Below are positions 21,272 to 32,639 of a DNA stretch of 64,000 nucleotides, piece after piece (the stretch's first letter is position 1; each line of letters starts with the position of its first letter). Below the pieces are notes generated by a model, which worked only from the letters and a program-made list of their open reading frames with translations, was not told the DNA's origin and made no database searches. The position numbers and the translations under genes are program-made. The stretch spans positions 7,837,806 through 7,901,805 of the forward strand of contig OU696573.1 in NCBI GenBank assembly GCA_916048095.2. Direction: 5' to 3'. Source of the DNA: Sacculina carcini (taxonomy: Eukaryota > Arthropoda > Thecostraca > Sacculinidae).

Positions 21272-24084
21272 GCGTCTCCGCTCCTACGGCGCACATGCGT
21301 GTCAATGGTGTACATTGTGATGTCTTAATTGATACTGGCTGCAGTAAATGTTTGATATACGCTGCACTATGCAGAGAGCAATCAAAGGTATATACTGATC
21401 TAGTTCTGATCAACGGGTCAAGACAAGCATGTGAAGGTGTGACAAGTGTGCGACTGCGGGACGCATTTGGTCGTGCAGTTATTGTTGAGGCCATTGTTGT
21501 GAATTTTCGTCCCTTGAATTACAATTTTGCTCTTGGTATGAACGGTGTAATATCTTTTGGTGGTGTCGCAGTGAATGGAGATGGGCAGGTCAAGTTTGGA
21601 CCCACCGATTCACACCGACAGTGTACAAGCCAGTCTCTGATAGACCCAGCTGCAGGATTGGTGATTACGGCACCCAGAAGTGTATTGTTCGAACAGAAGG
21701 ATTTTACAGTTTATTTTGACGAACAACATCTCACATGGAAAACTGCATGGAAATGGCGGTCCACTGAGCCTGACTACCTTCATAACAGAGTAGCTACGTA
21801 CGATGTGAAGCAGTGTGCTCGTCGTGAGTATGAAGACGAAATTCAGAAGTGGATAAACAATGGCTGGCTAAGAGAGTACGATGAGCAGGAGATGGGTCCT
21901 CCAAAAGGCTTAATCACCCTCATGGCGGTTATTCAGCCCAATAAGAAAAAAGTCCGGCCCGTGTGTGATTTCAGGGAGCTGAACGACCACATTACATCGT
22001 ACACAGGGTCCGCCGATGTGTGTGCAAATAAGCTGCGCCAGTGGCGGCGTCGTGGCAGTAATGCAGCAGTGCTGGACTTGGAAAAAGCATATCTGCAAAT
22101 TCACGTCGAAAAGGAGTTGTGGCCATATCAGACAGTGATAATTGACGGCAAGCGATACTGCTTAACGAGGATGAGTTTCGGTCTGAGTGTGGCACCCGTT
22201 CTGTAGACAATACTGGATTATATGTTGAAGCAAGATGAGTGCGTTAGCGCAGGGACTTCCGCATATCTGGATGATATTTTTGTTGACCTCAATGTAGTCA
22301 GCGCGGAAAAGGTGCGTGGTCATCTTGGAAAATATGGTTTGGTGAGCAAAAAACCGGACAACCTGAGAGATGGTGCTCGTTTGCTGGATCTGAGAGTGTC
22401 GAGAAAGAATGGAGATATGGTTTGGAGTAGAGACAACTAAATCGACCCACCACCGGCAAATCTAACGCGCCAAAACGTATTTTCGTGGTGCGGTAAGCTG
22501 GTAGGCTACATGCCGGTTTGTGGCTCGCTAAGAATTTTGACAGCGTTTGCTAAACGGCGAGCCAATCAGCTTACAAAATGCTGGGACGACCGAATTGACG
22601 ACGATAACCAAATTCGCGATATGTTAGCCTTAATCGAGAAACAGGTGCGGCAAGTAGATCCTGTGGGAGGCCACTGAAGTGTCAACTAAAAAAAGGCAAC
22701 AATATGGACCGACGCGAGCTCTTTGGCACTCGGAGTTATGCTCGAAGTCGACGGAGATATTGTTGAAGACGCCTCGTGGTTGAGACCAGACAAGACAGCT
22801 CACATAAATATGGCGGAATTGGAGGCTGCAATTCGCGGGATGAATATGGCGGTGAGCTGGAATATGACCAACCTCTTGATCAAATCCGACTCTGTCACAG
22901 TGTGTCGATGGATTAGCGACATTTTGAGCGGTAGGACGCGGGTGCGCACCAAGGCAAAGAACGAACTGTTGATTCGTCGCAGATTAAACATAGTAAAACA
23001 ATTAGCCGACGAAATTGAATTGATAATTGATGTGGAGCTGGTACCATCAAAGAAAAACCGCGCCGATTTGCTGACTCGTGTGCCGCAGAAATGGCGGACT
23101 GAAAGTGCTTCTGCCGCTGCAACCGTTGTACCACGTGATAACACGGTGAACATATGCAAAATTCACGAGCGTGCCGGACATCATGGCGTGCGGAGAACAC
23201 TATTTTTTCCGCGGAGGGAGTGTTCTTCTCCGGTATCAAGAAGACGAGTGAAAAACGTGGTGGCGAGTTGTAAGACTTACCAATCAATCGATCCTGCTCC
23301 GCGAAAATGGCCAAGAGGTTAGTTATCAGTTGGAGAAATATGGCACAGACTCGCTATAGACGTCACACACTTTCAAGGTCAAGAATATCTGTCTGTGATA
23401 GACTGTGAACGATAAAGATTTTCTTTGTGGCGATTGCTGAGGCGATCCGACTCTGATAATATCACGAGACACCTTGAAGAGACGTTCCTTGAGCGAGGTT
23501 TCCCCACTCAGCTATTGTGTGACAATGCGACTATATTCAGAAGTCAGCAGTTTCTATCATTTGCAGCAAAGTGGAGTATAGAGATGCGATTTCGAGGGGC
23601 GCACAGACCCAGTGGCAATGGTAATATAGAAAGGAATCACCGCACTGTGAAGGTGATTGCTGCTCGCAAGAACTGTTCCATCGGTGAAGCTGTAAATCTG
23701 TATAATACGAGTCCTTTCAGTGACCGCAAGGGAACGCCTGCACACGTACTGTACAACTATCAATGGCGTGATATTTTGGGCGAACAGGGAGCGTGTATGA
23801 CGCCGCGTCATACAATTGATGCATTTGACACCGGTGATCCAGTGTGGGTGCCCAACAGTGGTACGAGGTGCACTCAGCCGTTTGTCGAGGGTTGTGTTAC
23901 AGCGGTGGCGTCTGACCAGGTGGTCGAGGTGGACGGCATGTTGAGTCACGTGCACGACCTCAGACCTCGTAGCGGCGACGACGGTGATGCTGTGTCTGCA
24001 GAAGCCAGTGAATCGGTGAGTCACAGCCGCCCTACACGACAGAGAAGAGCTCCTGCCTGGCACCGTGACTATGTTATGCTCTAG
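21220..24084 (+). pseudogene. Pol: protease, RT, RNase H, integrase with six in-frame stops
   Basis: One frame runs from the frameshift site to 24084 with no indel. Order: protease with LIDTGCSKC (near 21330); RT with RPVCDFRELN, VLDLEKAYLQIHV (near 22070) and the catalytic YLDDIFVD (near 22265); RNase H with TIWTDASSLALGVML (near 22710) and DSVTV; integrase with an H-H-C-C zinc region (HERAGHHG..., SCKTY), then D,D,E in IDVTHF (near 23358), LCDNATIF (near 23516) and NGNIERNHRTVK. Nonsense codons stand at 22204 (TAG), 22438 (TAA), 22675 (TGA), 22687 (TAA), 23320 (TAG) and 23413 (TAA). The RT-to-RNase H connection (CGKLVGYMPVCGSLR) is unusual for common gypsy lineages, so I do not assign a clade. 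Confidence 0.88.
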
Positions 24085-24183
24085 TTATAATTATTGATTG
24101 CCTGTATCATGTGTAGGTTTTAGTTGCCGCTGTATTGGTTCGATCATGTATTGTATTTGAGTGGTGTGAACACCATGGGGGCA

Positions 24184-24637
24184 TGTAATAGGTATTCGTA
24201 TTGTGTATTTACAGTGTGATGAAATCGTGTAACCGCGTAGGTGTGTTTGTATGTCTGTATGTATGTGTATGTTCAAGTGCGCGAATGGAGTGCCTGCTCT
24301 TTTCGATGAATGCGAGTTACCGTGTGTGTGCGTGTATATGTCTGCGTGTGTGAGTGGTTCATGTGACTTGGCTTGTCACGTGACTCGAGTACTTTGTGCT
24401 GATTGGTCGGTGTACTTTGACATTGTGACGTGTGACGCCTGTGCGTGTGGCTGAAGCGAGCTACAAGCAGTCTGGTTTTGAGCGTTGTGAATGTTGGTGG
24501 TGTTCGTGTGTTGGTGGTTGGTGCTAGGCCACAAAGTGTTTATTGTTTATTATAAGTTTTGTTTTCAAGAGTGCATTTCAGTGCTATCATTTAATCGTCG
24601 TCCTCATCTTCATTGAATACAATCTATTTACACTACA
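24184..24637 (+). repeat. 3' LTR of the gypsy-type element
   Basis: 454 bp, same ends as the 5' LTR, followed by the AAGAG duplication and the resuming LINE B sequence EQGQKYFSEDNIREIL. Confidence 0.93.
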
Positions 24638-25816
24638 AAGAGCAGGGTCAAAAATATTTCAGTGAAGACAATATACGTGAAATATTGGATCGAGGTTTTC
24701 AATCGGTGTTTACGGACGAGATAGAAGACACGGAAATGGACAGGTACACTGAGAAAAATGACCAATATGAATTGAAAGATTTCCATATATCGTTGAATGA
24801 AGTGAAAAAGGAGCTGAAAAGCATAGACAAAAACAAAGGCAGTGGTCCCGACGGGATATCATGCTGGGTGCTCAACGAATGTACGGAGGAGCTTAGCACA
24901 CCATTACACAAAATCATGAATGACTCGCTAGAAAGTGGGGAGCTACCGAGAATTTGGAAGAGGGCTAATATAACACTTTTGTTTAAGAAGGGAGACCGAG
25001 CCGATCCTATGAACTTCAGACCAGTATCACTCACCTGCGTGCCTTGTAAAATTATGGAGAGAATTATACGAAGAGTTTGGGTGCGATCTTTGGAGAATAA
25101 TAACATATTGTCATCGAGGCAGTTTGGATTTAGGACTAATAAATCCACCACAACCAATCTGATGAGTTTCTACAAAAAATGACGATGACAGTGCAAGAAA
25201 GAGAAGGCTGGGTAGATGCAATTTACATGGATTTCGAAAAGGCATTTTATAAGGTGTCTCACAAAAAAATTGTTGTTCAAGCTAAGCAAATACAGGGGAA
25301 TTCAAGGCAATTTACTGAACTGGATAAGAGATTTCTTGGAAAATAGAATGATGAGAACATGCTTGAGAGGAAGAAAGTCATCATGGGCAACAGTCAAAGG
25401 CGGAGTACCTCAAGGAACAGTTCTGGCACCAATCCTTTTTCTGGTGTATATAAACGATATAAAAGAAGTTCAACCACACTGTACATATATGAACATGTTC
25501 GCTGATGACATAAAGATTCAACAAACTGTTAAAACAGAAGAAGACTGCAAACGGTTACAACTTTATCTGGACAATCTGAACTCATGGAGTAAAAAATGGC
25601 AAATGAATTTCAATAGAGAGAAATGTTGAATCATCAAGTTTAGCAAAGGAATGAGAAGGCAAAATTGAAGATACCGAATAGAAAAATCAGTTCTGAATGA
25701 GGCAGATGTTGTGAAAGATTTGGGAATCAAAATAAATTCGGATCTGACACCAGAAAAACACATAAGCGATATAGTTAGATACGTAAACTACAAAGTAGCA
25801 AATATGAAAATGGCGT
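24638..25816 (+). pseudogene. LINE B segment 3: reverse transcriptase
   Basis: Contains the linker EQGQKYFSEDNIREIL, the RT entry block NKGSGPDGISCWVLNEC, LLFKKGDRADPMNFRPVSLT, AIYMDFEKAFYKVSH, GGVPQGTVLAPILFL and the intact catalytic box FADDIKI (near 25500). Frames change near 25180 and 25265, and there is a stop at 25627-25629. The piece ends within the thumb at VNYKVANMKMA, at the GCGT duplication of the CsRn1-type element. The missing thumb and C-terminus resume at 29678. Confidence 0.88.
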
Positions 25817-26434
25817 TGTGGCGCCTGTGCAAATGTAGGTCAAAAACATTTGCCCATACACCACAAACACACACTCTACCACCGCTTCAGCGGTACGCGT
25901 CCCGGAGGTGTATGTCCCCTGCACACAGACATACACCACGTACAAACACCAGCCAACGCGCACCAACCCGGTACAGTATCGCGTCCCGGAGGTGTATGTA
26001 CCCTGCACACAGACATTCACCACGTACAAACACCAGTCAGTGCGCACAAACCCTCTTCAGTGTCAGGGCCAACATCTAATTCGCATCCGCCTGACCACAT
26101 CCTCACCCAGGGATGCAGCACCATCGAGGGCAACATCTGGTCCACAGCCGTGCGCCCAGACCATATGTGACCCAGAACACCAGGCGACAACATACACACA
26201 TACACACACATTCCCAACCACACACGCCAGCGACGTATAAAACACTGTCACACACACTCTTCCAAACCGAGTCCACAGAACTCACCCTGTTGCTGGCTCG
26301 CTCTATTGTTCACCATTGCTTGTGTTTTGTTTCGCCACAGTAAGTAACCGCCTCTGAACTGTGATCTCTTGTGAATATATATTGTGTTGTCGTCCCCCAT
26401 TGTGTCGTTCGCCAGACCCAGGGGGGTTGCAACA
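25817..26434 (+). repeat. 5' LTR of the CsRn1-type element, with an internal 84-bp tandem duplication
   Basis: Within the LTR a block beginning GCGTCCCGGAGGTGTATGT occurs twice, 84 bp apart (25897 and 25981). The same duplication is present in the 3' LTR, so it predates this insertion. CGTATAAAACAC near 26237 is a candidate TATA box. Confidence 0.92.
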
Positions 26435-26437
26435 AAG

Positions 26438-26455
26438 TGGTGACCCCGACGTGAT
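26438..26455 (+). promoter_or_regulatory. Primer-binding site for tRNA-Trp
   Basis: TGGTGACCCCGACGTGAT equals, over 18 nt, the complement of the 3' end of animal tRNA-Trp including CCA. tRNA-Trp priming is an established feature of CsRn1-clade retrotransposons. Confidence 0.85.
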
Positions 26456-26518
26456 CAATTCATTGAGTTTATCGGTTAGAGCTCTGATTGTGGTTGTTTT
26501 GCCATTACGCCGCGCACT

Positions 26519-28003
26519 ATGTCTTTTGACAAGCCCGCTGTGGGAGGCCCGCCCCCGCCATTCGTTGAAGACAGCCCACACATCTGGGTAATTCAGCTCG
26601 AGCTTTACTTCAAGCGCACAAAAATCAGCCATGAAGAAACGCGGTTCCAGACGGCAGTTTCTATGCTGCCAGCGCACCACGTCATGGAGTTCATCGACTT
26701 CATTCGGCAGCCTCCTGACGACTGCTACACACAGCTGTGCGCCGCGCTGCAGTCTCGACTCGGCAAATCGGCGGAGGCGCCATTGCACGGCGCCAAAATA
26801 TTCTCAAAGATAGATCTCGCCAAAGCGTATTTTCAAATACCAGTACATACTGATGATGTTCACCAGACCGTCATCACTACACCGTTTGGTCTCTTCAAGA
26901 TGACCAGAATGCCATTTGGCCTGCGCAACAGTGCGCAAACAATGCAACGGTTGATAGATACGGTGCTACGAGGGTTGCCTTTTACGTTTGTGTACATATA
27001 TGATATTTTGATTGCCAGCAAATCTCACGAAGAGCACCTTGAACACATCGAAACTTTTTTCAAACTCCTCGACAAATTCGGAATTCGAGTGAACCCAGGA
27101 AAATGTGTATTCGCTGTAAATATTCTCGCATTTCTCGGTCATACAATTACCGAACATGGTATCACGCCTACGAATGACAAGATCGCCGCTGTCAAGGACT
27201 TCCCAAAGCCTCAAACACAACAACAACTGAGAAGGTTCCTAGGAATGATAAACTTTTATCACAGATTTTTCCCCCATGCAGCTGAAACTCTTGGTCCGCT
27301 CCATCGTCTGCTCGACCACAAGAAGCGACGATCCAAAGTGCCTATCGAGTGGACGCAGGCAGCCGACGAGGCATTCACTGCAGCCAAGAAAAATATATGC
27401 GACGCCACTGTACTCAGCCACCAGGATCCAGACGCAAAGCTCGGCGCATTCACGGATGCCAGCAATTTCGGCATAGGATGTGTTCTGTAACAGCTGCAAA
27501 AAGGTATGTGGAAGCCACTTGCATTCTGGTCACAAAAACTGTCGCCCGCACAGCAAAAGTGCAGCGCGTTTGGGCGAGAATTGTTGGCATCATACATGGC
27601 CATCCGCCATTTCAGGCCGTTCGTCGAAGGTCGCCAATTTGTTCTCGTCACTGACCACAAACCGTTGGTACACGCAATCAGGTCATCGACAACAATCCAT
27701 TCACCGCGAGAACAGCGACACATTGACTACATTGTGCAATTCACGACGAATGTAGAGCACATCAGCGGCGCAGATAACGTCGTCTCCGACGCCTTGTCAA
27801 GAATAGCCAGTGTCCACAGCATCATCGATATGTTGCAGCTATCTCAAGAACAGGCGCACGACGACGAAAGAAACACGCTGAAAAAAGGTAATGACGCAAG
27901 TTTAAAAATTACAATCAAGCCGTTACCTACGCACGCAAACGCCTCAATCATATGCCATGATTCCACAGGCACATCTCGGCCCATCGTCCCGAAGTCCATG
28001 TGA
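26519..28003 (+). pseudogene. Gag-RT-RNase H fusion created by an in-frame deletion
   Basis: The first about 87 residues are gag N-terminus (ISHEETRFQTAVSMLPAHHV). They join directly to RT at HGAKIFSKIDLAKAYFQIPV (near 26790), with late gag, protease and RT fingers deleted yet the frame kept. The RT catalytic motif is YIYDILIAS where VYLDDILIAS is expected, so one catalytic aspartate is lost (near 26998). RNase H has FTDASNFGIG, then a TAA at 27488-27490, and resumes in frame as QLQKGMWKPLAFWSQKLS with VTDHKPL and SDALSRI. The frame ends at 28003. The 323-codon open stretch (26519-27490) may look like a gene but is a deletion product. Confidence 0.9.
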
Positions 28004-29050
28004 AAGCAAGTTTTTTTGTGTTCTCCATAATTTGTCACACCCCAGCCGAAAAGCCACACTGAAACTTATCTCTGACAGATTTGTGTGGCCGTCTATGCGG
28101 CATGATGTGATGCAATGGACTACACAGTGCACACATTGCCAAACGTGCAAAGTCTCTCGTCACAATCGTTCGACACCTGCTCAGTTTTGTCTACCGTCAG
28201 GTCGCTTACATAATATCCACATTAATATTGTGGGGCCATTGCCTTACTGTAAAGGCCAGCAGTACATACTGACGATGATCGACAGGTTTACCAGGTGGCC
28301 TGAAGTCTGCCCAATGTCTGATATATCTGCAGACACAGTTGCCCGCTGTTTCATCAGCACTTGGATATCCAGGTATGGCGTACCACACACCACTGTGTCT
28401 GACCGAGGCTCTCAGTTCACCTCTCGCCTGTGGCAACAAATCACGGCACGTCTCGGGGCTGAATCACTGCACACCACTGCCTACAACCCCAGCGCCAACG
28501 GCCTCGTCGAACGCCTTCACCGGCAACTCAAATGTGCGCTACGCGACTGTCCAAACTGGATCGACCGCCTTCCAATCGTGATGCTGGCAATACGCGCCTC
28601 TGTCAAGGAATCGGTACAGTGCTCATCAGCACAGCTGGTTTTAGGCACACCTTTACGACTACCAGGTGACAGGCCGACGACCACAGCTGACACATTTACT
28701 CTGCCTGCGCTCAACACTGCAGAATACGTGTTTGTGCGTAACGACGGCCACCGTCGTCCTTTGTAGCCTGTCTACACTGGTCCGTACCGCGTGCTCAAGC
28801 GCACACCAAAAACATTCACGATTGAACGAAACGGCGAGGACACAATCTGCGTGGACCGGCTACGACCGGCTTTCTTGGAAAACGCTTCCATCAGCTTTCC
28901 ACAAGAGACCGCTGTATCCATCTTCCAGCCGCAATCTGCCTCCAGCAAAACTCCTGCGCAAAACTGCTCCGGATCAAGAATCCCGGTTCTGCGTACGCGA
29001 ATCATTCGTTCCGGTCGTGTTGTCCGCCCCCCAATCCGTTTTTCTCCTTG
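27957..29050 (+). pseudogene. Integrase and C-terminus of the CsRn1-type element
   Basis: Shifted one frame relative to the upstream RT/RNase H. It has the H-H-C-C zinc-binding region (HNLSHPSRKAT..., CTHCQTCK) and the core HINIVGPLP, VSDRGSQFTS and SANGLVERLHRQLK. The first catalytic aspartate (usually HID(L/I)VGP) is asparagine here, while the second D and the E remain. A stop at 28764-28766 is followed in frame by VYTGPYRVLKRTPKTF, the usual C-terminal barrel, to PPIRFSP at about 29050. Confidence 0.88.
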
Positions 29051-29067
29051 AACTGGAGGGGGGCTCC

Positions 29068-29677
29068 TGTGGCGCCTGTGCAATTGTAGGTCAAAACATT
29101 TACCCATACACCACAAACACACACGGTGCTTCAGCGGTACGCGTCCCGGAGGTGTATGTCCCCTGCACACAGACATACACCACGTACAAACACCAGCCAA
29201 CGCGCACCAGCCCGGTACAGTATCGCGTCCCGGAGATGTATGTCCCCTGCACACAGACATACACCACGTACAAACACCAGTCAGTGCGCACCGACCCTCT
29301 TCAATGTCAGGGCCAACATCTGGTTCGCATCCGCCTGACCACATCCTCAGCCAGGGATGCAGCACCATCGAGGGCAACATCTGGTCCACAGCCGTGCGCC
29401 CAGACGATATGTGACCCAGAACACCAGGCGACAACATACGCACATACACACACATTCCCAACCACACACGCCAGCGACGTATAAAACACCGTCACACACA
29501 CTCATCCAAACCGAGTCCACAGAACTCACCCTGTTGCTGGCTCGCTCTATTGTTCACCATTGCTTGTGTTTTGCTTCGCCACAGTAAGTAACCGCCTCTG
29601 AACTGTGATCTCTTGTGAATATATATTGTGTTGTCGTCCCCCATTGTGTCGTTCGCCAGACCCAGGGGGTTGCAACA
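29068..29677 (+). repeat. 3' LTR of the CsRn1-type element
   Basis: 610 bp matching the 5' LTR, including the 84-bp duplication; a few bases shorter near its start. Followed by GCGT and then LINE B. Confidence 0.92.
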
Positions 29678-30217
29678 GCGTTTACATACATGGATTCTGA
29701 CATGATCACAAAATTGATGACTAAATTGATAAGACCAATCCTCGAATAGTATGTGTGTGGAGCCCTCACCTGAAAAAACATATTGAAAAACTAGAAAAGG
29801 TGCAAAGATCAATGACGAAATGGACGCCAGAATTAAAAAAGATTGGGTATGAGGAGAGATTGGAGAGAGTGAACTTGTCTACACTCAAAGAAAGAAGAGA
29901 TAGAGGAGGCATGATAATGATCTACAAGTGTCTTACAGGCAAAGAAAACATCCAAGTTGACAAATTATTTGAAATATCAACATCTAAACGAGGACAAGAT
30001 ATGAAGCTTCTACAACAGAGGAATCGCAGGGACGTGGAGAAATGCAGTTTTCCAAACCGTTGCATCAATCAGTGGGATAATATACCGGCAAACATAAAAG
30101 ACCAAATGACAATAAGACAATTCAAAGAATGTTATGACAACTGGAAGGCGGGACCCACGAGTCTGTCTCGCGTTGAGCAGCTCGGTGAGAAACTCGGTGA
30201 GAAACTCGGTGAGAAAC
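29678..30217 (+). pseudogene. LINE B segment 4: RT thumb and C-terminus, with tandem-repeat tail
   Basis: Resumes as FTYMDSDMITKLMTKLIRP, directly continuing the segment that ended at 25816. It then has VWSPHLKKHIEKLEKVQ, the long C-terminal block (ERRDRGGMIMIYKCLTGKEN) and KCSFPNRCINQWDNIP. One early stop lies near 29747. The 3' end carries three tandem copies of CTCGGTGAGAAA (30181-30216), followed by CA-rich sequence. This is the same tail type as LINE A and the intact LINE. Confidence 0.88.
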
Positions 30218-31025
30218 ACACATACAACAAACAACTGCAATGCTTCTGCTTGACTGACAGTGAACAATAAAAGCGAACGTTCGAAAAATAACAGAATGGA
30301 AATATCCGCGCAATTTGACACCAACTATATTGACAAATATAGGACGTGCATGAATGTGCGTGCGCAAAGGTCCATCAAAAGCATTCACAGGAAGAATTCC
30401 GATATCATATTCATCAACATCATACCCTGTATTTGAGAACAGATGAAACCAACGTCGAACAACAAATTAGAAAGCGTTGCAATTGTGGCATGTGTAAAGA
30501 AGCCAAATATATTTGTTAACAGGGTGAATCACCATTCAACGTTACTTTTTTTATTCGGTGTCATATCTATGATGAAACGGTAAAATTCAATGGTGCATCA
30601 AATTGTAGACTAAACTGTAAATAATTGTATACACGATTGCATGAACTTTCAATCAACACAGGAATATTCCGTTAGTTACTTTTTTCTTAACTTGCGGCAA
30701 GTTCATTCTACACACGTGTGTATTATATATAATTTAAGCGCTTAAATGACCAGACCACCTCTTATTGTTGGATCGTGGTACTGCTTTGAATAGGACTGTT
30801 ATTTGCTTTGATAGACCTGTGATACAGGCCCTGTATGCATATAAGCCCACACGGTCATTTGATACCGAGCAAACTGTAATAGTAATTAAATAAATGCATG
30901 TATTGATTACACGACGTCAAAAATAATTCCACAAAAGCAGGACATGTCATGATTACTGTTTTATCAGCGAGCCGCAGATGTGTGAAGGAATTTATGTGGA
31001 AACGATGGCTATAGTTCTCACTCAC
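30218..31025 (-). other. Unassigned; likely intron or downstream part of the arrestin gene
   Basis: No coding block is recognised. If the alpha-arrestin gene continues on the minus strand, this stretch belongs to its next intron, which begins with GTGAGTGAG at 31025. AATAAA occurs at about 30264 on the plus strand just past LINE B. Confidence 0.4.
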
Positions 31026-32619
31026 CAGATATTGTTCGTCCATACAGTCGATATACGGCCCAATTAGGGTGAAGTACTTCATGCCCTGAGGCGGCGAAGC
31101 GTAGGGAATATCAATGGTTACCTGAAATATATATTCATAGACAAATATGTGAGCCGGTACAGATATACCGGAGTGCATACAGTGATAAATAAGGAACTCT
31201 AGCTTCCCTGCGACTTCAACGTTCCACATTAACGAATAGATGCTTAAAATGAAATGGCAAATGAACGATCGAAATTTAAAGGGTCCAAAAATCTACCGAA
31301 AAAGGACTCGATATATCTACAACTGTATTATGAACACGTGGTATATATAAAGGCAAAACTATGGAAGTCCTTGTCAAACAAAAATAAATAAACAGGACGG
31401 AATAGCAAGCACTTTATCATTAAGGAACCTATTGAAAATACCAATAGTCTGGCTTTCACTGTATTTGATAATGGCCAATAAAATTTCATACGTCAAATTG
31501 AAAAGTATGCGGCATTGAAAGAACCGTTCAGTTTCATATAATTACAAAAACAACAACAAAAACAACACGGTTTGTTGGTATGTATCCCAAGAAATAGTGC
31601 GTGAACGCGAACATTTATGAGTACGTACGTGAATGTGAACTGGTGGGAACTGAAATGAACAATTTTTTACATTCTTAGAGATTGTCATTACAAGTATTAT
31701 TAATCGTTCTAGTACTACTTCGAAAATATAATACGGTGATGTAATTTTCTTAACGCATTTATTCAAGCTACTCCGACGAAAATCGGCATGGTCAATATAG
31801 TTTGTTTCAAGATTACCCTCCTCTCTTGTTGATCGTTTATTGATTTAGTTTGATCCACAAGCTGTCTAAGAAATGTATACACATTTTGACCGCTGATATC
31901 TCAATAATTTGTTTTTTCTTTGCATGCTGACCCCGTCAAACCGAGTGATTGCAGCCAGACTAAGCTTTGAAGAAAAGAAAAGTATTTTAAAATGCTACCG
32001 GAAGTATGAAAACGTAGTTGAAGAGCAAAGACAATTTAGGAGGGAGTTTTAGAAGCAGCCACCAACACTAATTACCATCACTGTAACTTGATATAAGTTC
32101 ATTTCTACTTAGCTTGAACCTGGACATGCGATAACAAGACAAAAATAGTACTTGTAAATCATTTTGCGTTTAGAAAAATATTTGAATTATAATAAACGCC
32201 AAGTTTACAATTACTAGACGTGTGTATACATTTTTCTGGGACACCATGTATATTGTCATGTTAAAATGATAATATTAATATTATTTTACAATTTTCATAT
32301 TAACTTTGCCTGAGTAGGCGTCATATGGTCTAACAAGCGCCTAAACACCAATCACCAGCATCATCATAAACTTTGTCTGAACGTCATATTTGTTCGTTCG
32401 TCATATTTTCAGTTCGTCATATTTGTTGAAGCCAAGTTTGAGAATTCTTTGTTGCCGGAATGTACGACTGAGAGATTGCGCGACTAACTTTTATGTAGTA
32501 GCGAATTGTGCTGGCCTTGCTCTCGAAAGAACACGGTAATGAGCTCTCCGGCAGCTGAAACTGAAACTGAAATGAATGTCGACCACGCGGCAGGATCGGC
32601 ACATTTCCCTCGGGTTTTT
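31026..32619 (-). CDS. Alpha-arrestin (ARRDC-type) gene, two internal exons
   Basis: Two exons are visible. The upstream exon (32489-32619, 131 bp) begins after the acceptor TTTGCTGCAG and ends before GTTAGT. It encodes PRGRHSFQFQFQLPESSLPC and STIRYYIK, the hallmark late N-domain segment of alpha-arrestins (LP-G-H-F-F-F-LP ... S-RY-VK). The downstream exon (31026-31121, 96 bp) lies between ATATATATTTCAG and GTGAGTGAG. It encodes VTIDIPYASPPQGMKYFTLI and GPYIDCMDEQYL, the family's next strand (RPW-type region followed by FTVI-P-D-N). Both junctions are phase 0 and the joined text runs smoothly. Alpha-arrestins are cytosolic adaptors that link membrane cargo to ubiquitin ligases. I found neither the first exons nor the C-domain and PPxY tail, so the gene is partial here: the rest may lie beyond large introns, or the copy may be broken. 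Confidence 0.78.
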
Positions 32620-32639
32620 CTGCAGCAAATAAAATTTCC

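Larger units (their letters stand above)
19985..24637 (+). mobile_element. Ty3/gypsy-type LTR retrotransposon, complete but with nonsense codons
   Basis: A 4,653-bp element with two 454-bp LTRs (19985-20438 and 24184-24637) that begin TGTAATAGG and end ACTACA. It is flanked by the 5-bp duplication AAGAG (19980-19984 and 24638-24642). Order: gag with two zinc knuckles, -1 frameshift signal, protease, RT, RNase H, integrase. No env-like frame is present. A GGGGG run directly before the 3' LTR could be a minimal polypurine tract. I see no TGG-type primer site after the 5' LTR, so the priming mode is unclear. It is inserted in LINE B between endonuclease and RT. The LTRs differ by roughly a dozen positions by eye, so the insertion is not very recent. 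Confidence 0.92.
25817..29677 (+). mobile_element. CsRn1-type Ty3/gypsy retrotransposon, internally deleted
   Basis: LTRs at 25817-26434 (618 bp) and 29068-29677 (610 bp), both TGTGGCGCC...TTGCAACA, flanked by the 4-bp duplication GCGT (25813-25816 and 29678-29681). An 18-nt primer site complementary to tRNA-Trp lies 3 nt after the 5' LTR, a hallmark of the CsRn1 clade. A purine tract GGAGGGGGG precedes the 3' LTR. Late gag, protease and early RT are missing, and gag is joined in frame to RT. It is inserted in LINE B's RT thumb. A TATAAAA box near 26238 in each LTR could be the promoter. Confidence 0.93.

Noticed and set aside
25961-26020. CRISPR-like spaced repeats in the LTRs
   Set aside because: Only an 84-bp tandem duplication inside an LTR; eukaryotic context.
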